Below, in pieces: positions 1 to 5,505 of a DNA stretch of 5,904 nucleotides (positions are counted from its first letter, which is position 1; every line of letters begins with the position of its first letter). The translations under genes and the position numbers were made by a program. The stretch is from contig JAJZEY010000244.1 of NCBI GenBank assembly GCA_021805585.1, positions 1-5,904 on the forward strand, given 5' to 3'. Source of the stretch: Planctomycetota bacterium (GTDB taxonomy: Bacteria; Planctomycetota; Phycisphaerae; WQYP01). The notes under the pieces are model-generated. The model saw only the letters and a list, made by a program, of their open reading frames with translations. It searched no databases and was not told the DNA's origin.

Positions 1-675
1 TTCGGTCAATTCAGCCAGATGCATTGCCAGCGGCATATGGCCCGCGATGGCCGCATCCACAATCCGCCGCAGTGCCGGCCCTTCCACCGAATAGGGGGCA
101 TGTGGAGAAAGTCCGATGTTCAGGCGGGGCGTCTGGAACCGTCGGTCCGCCGCGCTGGAAAGCCGCTGTTCCAGAAAATCGCGTGAACGGCCCAGCGCGG
201 TAATTTCGCCATAGCTGACCGTCCGCAGCGGCAGGCCCGCCAGGGTTCTGCGCGTCAGGGCGGGAAATCGGGAAATATCACCGACGGTTGTAACCCCGGA
301 AGCCAGGCATTCCCATGCACCGCTGCTGGTTGCGGCGGGGATTTTATCCTCCGCCTGTGCTTCCGTGGGAAGCAATGAAACAAGCTGCAACACCCAATCG
401 GTAAAGTGCCGTGGCGGGGGAATAAGCTCGCGCGCAAAGCTCAATTCAAGATGTGTATGCGCGTTAATTAGTCCGGGAATCAGCACGTGATCGGTCAGGC
501 GAATCAGCGGCAGATGTGGATGGGCGGCCGCCAAGGTTGCCAGCGGTCCGGTTTCGGCGATCATTCCCCGGTCAATACGCAGTGCCGCTTGCAGCCAGAG
601 TGTGTATGCGTCAGCCAGAATGGCATCAGCCGCAAGCAGGAAACCTTCGGTTTTGGGAGTTGGCGGATAGGTCAT
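1..675 (-). CDS. Metal-dependent amidohydrolase (cytosine deaminase-like / MTA-SAH or aminofutalosine deaminase group), N-terminal part
   Basis: The reading frame is open from the ATG at 675-673 to the left edge, giving 225 residues with no stop, so the C-terminus is missing. The family hydrolyses C-N bonds, often deaminating purine or pyrimidine-type rings, with a metal in a TIM barrel in the cytoplasm. Visible marks: an N-terminal beta-sandwich segment (about 11-66), then PGLINAHTHLE (67-77) carrying the HxH metal ligands H73 and H75, then GVTTVGD (127-133), LSPHAPYSV (189-197) and MHLAE (218-222), whose H219 is the expected third metal histidine. The LSPHAPYSV/HLAE pair is typical of the TrzN, MTA/SAH deaminase and aminofutalosine deaminase group; the substrate cannot be fixed from this fragment. 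A GTG at 687-685 is an alternative in-frame start. GGGA 8-11 bases before the ATG is a modest ribosome binding site. It starts 52 bases after the stop of the upstream minus-strand gene, so cotranscription is likely. Confidence 0.87.
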   Translation of the reverse strand, partial: MTYPPTPKTEGFLLAADAILADAYTLWLQAALRIDRGMIAETGPLATLAAAHPHLPLIRLTDHVLIPGLINAHTHLELSFARELIPPPRHFTDWVLQLVSLLPTEAQAEDKIPAATSSGAWECLASGVTTVGDISRFPALTRRTLAGLPLRTVSYGEITALGRSRDFLEQRLSSAADRRFQTPRLNIGLSPHAPYSVEGPALRRIVDAAIAGHMPLAMHLAELTE

Positions 676-727
676 GGTGATTCCCACAATGCGGGCGGAT
701 TTAGAGGCCGGCGGGGAGTGCCGACGG

Positions 728-2023
728 TTACTGCGCGCCGGCCAGGTTCTGCAGTTCCGAATTGGAAACCATGCGAAAAATGCCATCATCCTCCTGTGCG
801 ATGTTCGCCAGGTCCTTTCGTTCACCATCCACTGAAATTGTGTCAATGCGCTGGGAATGCGTCCGTGCGGCGGCGACAAGCTTGGTAATATGGTTCGGCA
901 AAATGGCTTTCGCCGTGACAAAAATAATTTGATCTCCGCCGAGTTTAAGGGAACCCGGCATGCAGATTGTCGCATCGGAACTGCCGTAGGCGGTGAAATT
1001 CATCAGGCTGGAGAGCGAGGTCCTGGCGGTACCGGCGGTGAGCCAGCCCGCTTTTGGAAGCAGGTGCAGTCGGTCGCCGCGCCAGATGGCGATTTTAAAT
1101 TTTTGATCGCCGGACAGTGTTTCCACCGCAAGCTTCACCTGGTCGGCGACAAGGTTAAAACTGTTGGTATTGGCGGATGACCCGTCCAGACTGAAAATAA
1201 TTCTCTTTCCGACCAGCGGAATATTTAAAAATCGTGGGCCGCCTTGCGTCACCTTGAAAGTTGATCCGCCGGTGGAACCGCCGCCAAGTGACTTGGCTCC
1301 GGGGGACGACCCGCTGGATTGATGCAATACCGCGATCAGGATAATGACCACCGCGATTACAAACACAATCCCCGCGCCGATAAATATCCAAAGCAGCAGC
1401 GGGCTGCCGCGACTGGTGTCGACCACCAGCGCTTCGCGTATGGCGGGTGGGGATTTGGGTTTGGATTTGCCGGTCCGCTCCGGAGCGATTGGAATGGCCT
1501 GCGGAACTTTGGTTGCCTTGGTCGCGGTATTGCCAGGCGACTTTAAACTTCCCGATCGGCCGGACTTCACACCTGGTTGCGGCACCGGTCGCCCGGAACC
1601 GGATTTTGTCCCGTCGCTGGTTGCCGGGGCCATGGCCGCCAGAGCCTCAAGGCCGGTCAGTGCGTCGCTATCGGCTGTGGAGGGAACTGGGCGATTCGGC
1701 GAAACCGGTGAGGTGGGGCGGTTACGCGCACCGGAACTTGCGAATGCACCGCTGCTGGTGGCCGGGTCTGGCGGGCGGGGGGCGTTTTGCCCGGTCAGGG
1801 TGCCGCGCGACAGTCCGGGGTCCTGCAATGGCGATTCGGGTCGATCGGTCTGTTTGGCCGCCTTGCCGGGTTCATCCGGTCTGCTGGTCTGCTTTTGTTC
1901 GCCGGCGTCTTTGGGAACGCGCAGCAAGGTGCCGCAGCCACCGCAACGGCAGACACCGCCGCGAAATCCGTCATCCAAGTGTAAAATTTTACTGCACTGA
2001 TGGCACTGCACAACAATGGCCAT
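728..2023 (-). CDS. Zinc-ribbon, single-pass membrane protein with degenerate VWA-like extracytoplasmic domain
   Basis: Complete 431-residue protein of unknown role. Domains in order: a zinc-ribbon-like N-terminus with CxxC at C7/C10 and C25, C27, C30; a low-complexity Pro/Ser/Lys/Arg-rich spacer (about 40-200); one hydrophobic membrane segment (about 208-233); a Gly/Ser linker (235-262); and a C-terminal domain (about 271-425) that reads like a von Willebrand A fold. In that domain the strand IIFSLDGSS holds D280 and S282 where DxSxS is expected, but the last Ser is A284. The later strand DQIIFVTAK (364-372) has TAK where TDG is usual. The metal site therefore looks lost. The ending, with ISVDG (396-400) and GIFRMVS (414-420), is typical of VWA C-termini. 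The Lys/Arg-rich side suggests the zinc ribbon is cytoplasmic and the VWA-like domain outside. GGAG at 10 bases before ATG 2023 supports the start. The VWA call is by pattern only; the gene itself is firm. Confidence 0.85.
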   Translation of the reverse strand: MAIVVQCHQCSKILHLDDGFRGGVCRCGGCGTLLRVPKDAGEQKQTSRPDEPGKAAKQTDRPESPLQDPGLSRGTLTGQNAPRPPDPATSSGAFASSGARNRPTSPVSPNRPVPSTADSDALTGLEALAAMAPATSDGTKSGSGRPVPQPGVKSGRSGSLKSPGNTATKATKVPQAIPIAPERTGKSKPKSPPAIREALVVDTSRGSPLLLWIFIGAGIVFVIAVVIILIAVLHQSSGSSPGAKSLGGGSTGGSTFKVTQGGPRFLNIPLVGKRIIFSLDGSSANTNSFNLVADQVKLAVETLSGDQKFKIAIWRGDRLHLLPKAGWLTAGTARTSLSSLMNFTAYGSSDATICMPGSLKLGGDQIIFVTAKAILPNHITKLVAAARTHSQRIDTISVDGERKDLANIAQEDDGIFRMVSNSELQNLAGAQ

Positions 2024-2047
2024 GAATCATGTTCTCCATCGCGTCAG

Positions 2048-2074
2048 CCAAAAATAACCGGCCGACTCACCGGT
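2048..2074 (-). terminator. Weak hairpin followed by T-run upstream of the zinc-ribbon gene
   Basis: Read on the minus strand, ACCGG (2074-2070) can pair with CCGGT (2061-2057) across an 8-base loop and is followed by TATTTTT. The stem is only 5 bp, so this is a poor intrinsic terminator. It sits at the stop codon of the 45-aa ORF and only about 25 bases before the ATG of the zinc-ribbon gene. If it works at all it would more likely attenuate that gene than end a separate transcript. Confidence 0.2.
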
Positions 2075-2204
2075 CTGGTTCCTGATAACCATTCCTCATA
2101 ATCATTCCTCCCCGGTATCGATCCGCAAAGGAGGCTTCCTTGAGAACCGATGCAACGCTTACCGATAAGTTTAAGTCCGCGCGGCTGGAATTCAAAGTGA
2201 TCAT
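2067..2204 (-). CDS. Possible small protein, 45 aa (weak)
   Basis: A 45-codon frame runs from ATG 2204-2202 to TGA 2069-2067. AAAGGA (2216-2211) lies 6 bases upstream of the ATG, which is good spacing. It points the same way as the zinc-ribbon gene and ends 43 bases before that gene's ATG. The peptide begins MITLNSSRADLNLSVSVA and has no recognisable domain, membrane segment or signal peptide. A second in-frame ATG lies near 2105, preceded by GGGGAGGA. Against it: the length is compatible with chance, and a competing ORF with an equally good Shine-Dalgarno lies on the other strand. It could be a leader peptide or nothing. Confidence 0.25.
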   Translation of the reverse strand: MITLNSSRADLNLSVSVASVLKEASFADRYRGGMIMRNGYQEPDR

Positions 2205-2487
2205 AACCAGTCCTTTCAGCAATGGGTCGCTAATTTTTCTGGCGCGGTCCGGTTTTTCGTCTGCACAGCCCGCATTTTTTTAACGCCAACGCCACTTCAG
2301 GTAATCCAACATGGCCTGACGCCCGATTTATTGCCAGACCCTTCTGGAATGCCGCAGCCACTATCCTGGGAAGGTGCCGATTTCGGCCGCCGTCGGGAAA
2401 ATGGGTGGACCTATGCCCCGACGCCCGCTTCCAGCGGGTACACCTGGCGGTCCGTTAATTCTAATTTGTGGGCATTAATCCGGCGGT

Positions 2488-2516
2488 TTGACTCTGTTCT
2501 GTCTGGTCGTTAGTAT
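2488..2516 (+). promoter_or_regulatory. Sigma70-type promoter of the fluoride-response unit
   Basis: The -35 hexamer TTGACT (2488-2493) matches the consensus at 5 of 6 positions. The -10 hexamer TAGTAT (2511-2516) matches at 4 of 6. The spacer is exactly 17 bases. Transcription would begin near 2523, about a dozen bases before the riboswitch, which is where a riboswitch promoter should be. TATGAT at 2514-2519 is a better -10 by sequence but would need a 20-base spacer. Confidence 0.7.
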
Positions 2517-2535
2517 GATCCCCGTTAGCTTCCAA

Positions 2536-2584
2536 GGGCGATGGAGTTCGCCTGAACCGCCTCTTAATGGGGCTGATAACTCCT
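2536..2584 (+). ncRNA. Fluoride riboswitch (crcB RNA motif)
   Basis: This leader RNA senses fluoride and turns on fluoride-resistance genes. The full architecture is visible. Stem P1 pairs GGAGTT (2543-2548) with AACTCC (2578-2583). P3 pairs GCCTC (2559-2563) with GGGGC (2569-2573), including one G-U, closing a 5-base loop. The pseudoknot pairs GGCG (2537-2540) with CGCC (2549-2552). The conserved GGGCGATGG start, the AACCGCC linker and the CTGAT segment (2573-2577) match the family. It lies 12-13 bases after the predicted transcription start and upstream of crcB, its classic target. The final conserved segment reads TGATAAC instead of the commoner TGATGRC, a minor variation. No obvious terminator follows, so the switching mechanism is unclear. 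Confidence 0.93.
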
Positions 2585-2614
2585 GCACAGCCAAAGTGTT
2601 GCTGCGGGATTTAT

Positions 2615-2676
2615 CGGGCCTTTTCCAGACCAATCCCCAAACGCTGATGCTCTGTATGAATCTCCGGAAAGGCCCG
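2615..2676 (+). repeat. Long inverted repeat in the crcB leader
   Basis: CGGGCCTTTTCC (2615-2626) pairs with GGAAAGGCCCG (2666-2676): 11 base pairs with a single bulged T, around a 39-base loop. It lies between the riboswitch and crcB. No T-run follows 2676, so it is not an ordinary intrinsic terminator. It may be part of the riboswitch's expression platform, or an RNA-stabilising or transcription-pausing structure. The pairing is seen directly; the role is not known. Confidence 0.5.
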
Positions 2677-2760
2677 CGCCTAAGTCCGGATCAACCATGC
2701 TGTAAGCGGCTTGGCTTATGGAAGCGGTCCTTGGCGTAAGGGTTGTGTAGAAGGGTTCGC

Positions 2761-3150
2761 ATGATGACCAGAAAACTTTTAATGGATTATGTGGCGGTGG
2801 GCGGTGCCGGCTTTTTTGGCGCGATCGCCCGCTTTTTTGTCGGGCGGCTGTTTCCATTTTCCGCCTTTCCTGTGGGCACACTGGTGATCAACGTATCCGG
2901 AAGCCTCTTTCTTGGCTGGTTTTTAACTGTAGCCGGTACACGCATTCCCATGTCTGAAAGCACACGCCTGGCGGTCGCGGTTGGCTTTGTGGGGGCCTAT
3001 ACCACGTTTTCAACCTATATGTTCGACGCCAACCGGATGCTGTCCGATGGACAGGCTTGGCGATCCTTTCTATATATCGCAGGAAGTGTGGTGTTGGGGC
3101 TTTTGGCGGTGCGTTTTGGTGTGATTGTCGGACATTGGATGGGAGGCTGA
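2761..3150 (+). CDS. crcB: Fluoride ion exporter CrcB/Fluc
   Basis: A 129-residue inner-membrane protein that works as a dual-topology dimeric fluoride channel and lets fluoride leave the cytoplasm. Family marks: GGAGFFGAIARFF (14-26), GTLVINVSGSLFLG (39-52) with the conserved Asn N44, and GFVGAYTTFSTYM (75-87) with the TTFST segment and F83 of the fluoride path. About four hydrophobic helices are visible (about 10-30, 38-57, 69-87, 101-124), and the length is normal for the family. ATG 2761 is chosen because AGAAGG (2748-2753) lies 7 bases upstream; ATG 2764 is equally in frame, while GTG 2743 lacks a ribosome site. It is controlled by the fluoride riboswitch 176 bases upstream. The DUF190 gene follows 49 bases after the stop with no terminator between them, indicating one operon. 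Confidence 0.96.
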   Translation: MMTRKLLMDYVAVGGAGFFGAIARFFVGRLFPFSAFPVGTLVINVSGSLFLGWFLTVAGTRIPMSESTRLAVAVGFVGAYTTFSTYMFDANRMLSDGQAWRSFLYIAGSVVLGLLAVRFGVIVGHWMGG

Positions 3151-3199
3151 ATCGCGGCCACATGAAAGACACCAAATAGATTTACAAAGGAATCTCGTT

Positions 3200-3979
3200 A
3201 TGAATGGTGAAAGGGTGCTGCTGCGGCTGTTTATTTCCAGTGCCGAAACGTACCATCTGGCACCGGTGTATGAACGATTGATTCTGGAGGCGGGCCGGCG
3301 CAAACTTTGCGGTGCCACTGTGCTGCGGGGCCTGCTCGGGTTTGGCGCGCGCGGAATGCTGCGGCCTTCCGATTTTCGGATGCTCAGCGCTGCGCCGGTA
3401 ATTGTGGAATTCGTGGATGCCGCGGATCGAATCGCGGACTTTCTTCAGACGGCTGTGGCCAGCGAGTTGCACCACGGCCTGGCCACACTCGAGCGGGCGG
3501 CGGTGCTGATGTACCGAAAAAAGGGCGGCGATCCACACCGGTCTGAACTTTCAGACCCGATCGCGCCCCTTAGCACAATTCCCCAAATCAAGGAGACAAA
3601 AAACATGCGAAACAACGAGACAGGGGTGCTTTTGCGGATTTTTATCGGCGAGTCCGACACCTGGAAGGGCCGGCCGTTGTTTGAAGCAATTATTCTCAAG
3701 GCGCGTGAAGCGGGTTTGGCGGGCGGTACGGTGCTGCGCGGATCGATGGGCTTTGGTGCCAACAGCGTGCTGCACACCAACAAGGTGCTGGTGCTTTCCA
3801 CAGACCTGCCGATCGTCATTGAAATCGTTGATTCACGCGAAAAAATTGAAACTTTGCTGCCCACGCTGGATGAAATGGTTCAGGAAGGCATGATCACATT
3901 AGAGGAAGTGCGGATTTTGATTTACCGGCATAACCCGGCGGATGCCGGGCCGGCCCGCCCGGCTTCGTCATCGCCTTGA
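3200..3979 (+). CDS. Tandem DUF190 (PII-like, COG1993) protein
   Basis: As read, 259 residues with two copies of DUF190, a small PII-like fold. Domain 1 spans about 5-107 and domain 2 about 142-243. Both start with VLLR(L/I)FI and carry GxTVLRGxxGFGA (38-50 and 175-187), then a hydrophobic strand with P and E (near IVEFVD and IVIEIVD), and end in (M/I)YR. By eye the copies are roughly 40% identical. DUF190 proteins are usually single domains of about 100-125 residues, so this is double length. ATG 3200 is chosen because AGGA (3188-3191) lies 8 bases upstream; an upstream TTG at 3125 would overlap crcB and has no support. DUF190 genes often neighbour crcB, and here the gene shares the riboswitch-led transcript. 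The molecular role is unknown; ligand binding or signalling is inferred from the fold. The inter-domain linker (109-135) looks intercistronic and may mark a frameshift or a fusion. Confidence 0.88.
   Translation: MNGERVLLRLFISSAETYHLAPVYERLILEAGRRKLCGATVLRGLLGFGARGMLRPSDFRMLSAAPVIVEFVDAADRIADFLQTAVASELHHGLATLERAAVLMYRKKGGDPHRSELSDPIAPLSTIPQIKETKNMRNNETGVLLRIFIGESDTWKGRPLFEAIILKAREAGLAGGTVLRGSMGFGANSVLHTNKVLVLSTDLPIVIEIVDSREKIETLLPTLDEMVQEGMITLEEVRILIYRHNPADAGPARPASSSP
3517..3557 (+). promoter_or_regulatory. Candidate -1 frameshift site with downstream hairpin
   Basis: A_AAA_AAG (3517-3523) is in the phase required for -1 slippage: zero-frame codons are CGA AAA AAG. After a -1 shift the ribosome reads seven more codons (GRRSTPV) and stops at TGA 3544-3546, giving a 115-residue single-domain DUF190 protein. 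A perfect 7-bp hairpin, GGTCTGA (3540-3546) with TCAGACC (3551-3557) around a 4-base loop, contains that stop. The slippery site and hairpin are 16 bases apart, longer than the roughly 5-9 bases usual for bacterial stimulators. An A-run indel would produce the same picture. Confidence 0.4.
3591..3607 (+). promoter_or_regulatory. Strong internal ribosome binding site and start codon
   Basis: AGGAG at 3591-3595, extended to AAGGAGAC, sits 9 bases before ATG 3605 in an A-rich, unstructured stretch. It lies inside the open frame of the tandem DUF190 gene, exactly at the border of the second domain. It decides the start of a 124-residue single-domain product. Confidence 0.7.
3605..3979 (+). CDS. 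Alternative product: single DUF190 domain from an internal start
   Basis: In the same frame as the tandem gene, ATG 3605 begins MRNNETGVLLRIFI and would give a 124-residue protein, the usual size of a DUF190 protein. AGGAG (3591-3595) lies 9 bases before this ATG, a better ribosome site than the one at 3200. This is either a separate second gene whose predecessor's stop is hidden by a frameshift, or an internal start that yields a free second domain next to the tandem form. The tail after YRH (about 243 onward in the long form) is Ala/Pro/Ser-rich and probably disordered. Evidence is sequence only; which forms exist in the cell is not known. Confidence 0.5.
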   Translation: MRNNETGVLLRIFIGESDTWKGRPLFEAIILKAREAGLAGGTVLRGSMGFGANSVLHTNKVLVLSTDLPIVIEIVDSREKIETLLPTLDEMVQEGMITLEEVRILIYRHNPADAGPARPASSSP

Positions 3980-4163
3980 TTCCGTCTGGTTCGGAACAAG
4001 AAGAAGCCGTTAACAGGAATTCTGGTCGCAATTCCCGCCGGGCCGATCAAAGACCGGGGCATTGCTGCTTCCGAGGTGTCAACGATGAACCGTTTTTCGC
4101 CAGGCCACCACGCCACAGGACTGGCGACTCCATTGACTTGGCGCGTTCCAAAGGGAATTTACT
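3980..4163. other. Convergent intergenic gap
   Basis: The plus-strand DUF190 gene and the minus-strand DUF1501 gene end facing each other across 184 bases. A bidirectional terminator would be expected. I find only weak inverted repeats: GGAATT/AATTCC (4016-4021 and 4030-4035) and CGCCAG/CTGGCG near 4097-4127, neither with a T-run on the correct side. No gene is supported here. Confidence 0.5.
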
Positions 4164-5462
4164 TTACGATTTTACAAAGTCGATGGAATTAAATTTCTTC
4201 CCCAGCACGCCGGAACTGTCCGTTTTCAGCCATTCGGATAGTACGCCCGCGTATACGGTGCGGAAATCAGTGGAGAATTTAAGGTCGCCCATTTGCAAAT
4301 CCGCCGGGGCAAGCGAAGGCTGCCGACCAATTAAGCCGCCGCGAATGCCGCCGCCCAGCAAAAACATCGGTGCCGCGGTTCCGTGGTCCGTTCCCTGACT
4401 GGCGTTTTCCGCCACCCGCCGCCCGAACTCCGAAAAAGTCATCACCAGGGTGCGGTCTTCCAGGTTCTGTGCCTTAAGGTCGGCCATAAACGCGGACAGG
4501 CCGGCGGATAAATCCGCCATCAGGTTGTCATGACGCTTCGGCTGCTGGGCGTGGGTGTCGAATCCGCCGATGGAAACATAATAAACCCGTGTGGGGAGTT
4601 CCGCAGCGATCATTTTTGCAACCAGCGAAAGCGATTTTCCCAGTTCGGATGGTGGATAACTGGCATGATTCTGGGCCCGCCCGACGGCGTGGCGCACTTC
4701 GGTGCCGGATACTTCCGCATCCAGGGCCGTGCGTTCCAGAAAATCAAGCTCCGGATTTCCGCGGGGCATTCCCGCGACTGCGGCGGGATTTATTCCATTG
4801 ACGATTTCGTAAGCTTCATGCAGGTGCCGATGATAGGCGTCTTTCCCGCGGCCCGGCAGCCACTGGAACAGTTCCGGTGTCTGGAATGAAATCGGCTGAA
4901 ATTTGGCTCCCTTAAGCGTGAGCGGTGAAAGCGGACCGATGCTGATGCCCGCGTCGGGTTTTACGGGGTCGGCCCCACAACATTGGGCGTCAAAATAGCG
5001 TCCAAGCCATCCGCTGTTGCCATCAATAGCGGGCTGACCGGTTTGCCAGATGGCCATCGATCTAAAATGCGAACGATTCGGATTCGGGTAACCCACTCCC
5101 AGTGCCACGCCCATGCGCCCTTCATCATAAAGCGCCTTTAAGCCTTTCATGGCCGGGTGCAAGGCCAGTGATTTATCCAGCGGGAGAAGGTTTTGGGTAA
5201 TGGCCAGCCGCGGACGGGCGCGGCGGTAATCATCATTGTCAACAGGAATGACTGTGGAAAGCCCGTCGTTTCCGCCACCCATTTGTATGACCACCAGCAC
5301 GCGTGAATCACCGCGGCCCGCAGCGGCCTGGGTCAGCGGCAGATCGTGCGGATTGTTCATGGCAAAGGCGGTTCGCTGCACAAACAGCGGAAGCGTGGCC
5401 GCCGCGGACAACACGGTCAGCCCGCGGGACAAAAATATACGGCGTGTGTGAAGAGAATCCAT
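4164..5462 (-). CDS. DUF1501 family secreted protein (COG4102), Tat signal
   Basis: Complete, 432 residues. It begins with a twin-arginine signal: TRRIFLSRG (6-14) with R7/R8, a hydrophobic stretch (15-28), and a likely cleavage site after AFA at residue 34, so it is exported folded. Family marks: GGGNDGLST (62-70), SHFRSM (131-136), GGFDTH (299-304), SEFGRR (344-349) and TDHG (358-361). DUF1501 is grouped with the alkaline phosphatase/sulfatase-like fold, and the conserved Asp and His residues in these motifs fit metal binding, but no substrate is established. AAAGGA about 7 bases before the ATG supports the start. It follows the DUF1800 gene by 43 bases on the same strand; such pairs recur in planctomycetes and some proteobacteria and probably act together at the cell envelope. 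Length and motifs look intact. Confidence 0.95.
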   Translation of the reverse strand: MDSLHTRRIFLSRGLTVLSAAATLPLFVQRTAFAMNNPHDLPLTQAAAGRGDSRVLVVIQMGGGNDGLSTVIPVDNDDYRRARPRLAITQNLLPLDKSLALHPAMKGLKALYDEGRMGVALGVGYPNPNRSHFRSMAIWQTGQPAIDGNSGWLGRYFDAQCCGADPVKPDAGISIGPLSPLTLKGAKFQPISFQTPELFQWLPGRGKDAYHRHLHEAYEIVNGINPAAVAGMPRGNPELDFLERTALDAEVSGTEVRHAVGRAQNHASYPPSELGKSLSLVAKMIAAELPTRVYYVSIGGFDTHAQQPKRHDNLMADLSAGLSAFMADLKAQNLEDRTLVMTFSEFGRRVAENASQGTDHGTAAPMFLLGGGIRGGLIGRQPSLAPADLQMGDLKFSTDFRTVYAGVLSEWLKTDSSGVLGKKFNSIDFVKS

Positions 5463-5505
5463 AAAGGTTTCCTTTCGGTTTCAGGTCCGTGCGGCGTAAC
5501 GCGGA

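Larger units (their letters stand above)
2024..2487. other. 464-base region without a confident gene
   Basis: This separates the minus-strand gene starting at 2023 from the fluoride promoter at 2488, so it should hold the promoter of the zinc-ribbon gene; I find no convincing -35/-10 pair for it. It contains two mutually overlapping small ORFs on opposite strands, each with a good Shine-Dalgarno (described separately). It also has a perfect 6-bp hairpin, CCCGCT at 2424-2429 and AGCGGG at 2433-2438, with no T-run after it on the plus strand. No RNA gene or repeat family is recognisable. Confidence 0.6.

Noticed and set aside
1344..2025. Long plus-strand frames (up to 218 codons) opposite the zinc-ribbon gene
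   Set aside because: They mirror the GC-rich, Pro/Ser-coding spacer of the minus-strand gene. They have no domain or ribosome site, and several frames overlap each other.
2140..2283. 47-codon plus-strand ORF starting with TTG after AAAGGAGG
   Set aside because: The ribosome site is good, but the start codon is rare, no promoter or homology is visible, and it overlaps a competing minus-strand ORF. It is kept only as a finding.
2488..2739. 83-codon plus-strand frame over the crcB leader
   Set aside because: It starts at a TTG inside the -35 element, upstream of any transcript start, and runs through the folded riboswitch.
3540..3557. Perfect hairpin between the DUF190 domains as an intrinsic terminator
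   Set aside because: The bases after it are GC-rich with no T-run, so it is better read as an mRNA structure at a gene boundary or frameshift site.
3944..3963. GCCGGG/CCCGGC hairpin near the end of the DUF190 gene as a terminator
   Set aside because: It lies inside the coding sequence and has no T-run after it.
3976..4398. 140-codon plus-strand frame across the convergent gap
   Set aside because: More than half lies opposite the well-supported DUF1501 gene; the composition is arginine-rich shadow sequence and no domain is seen.
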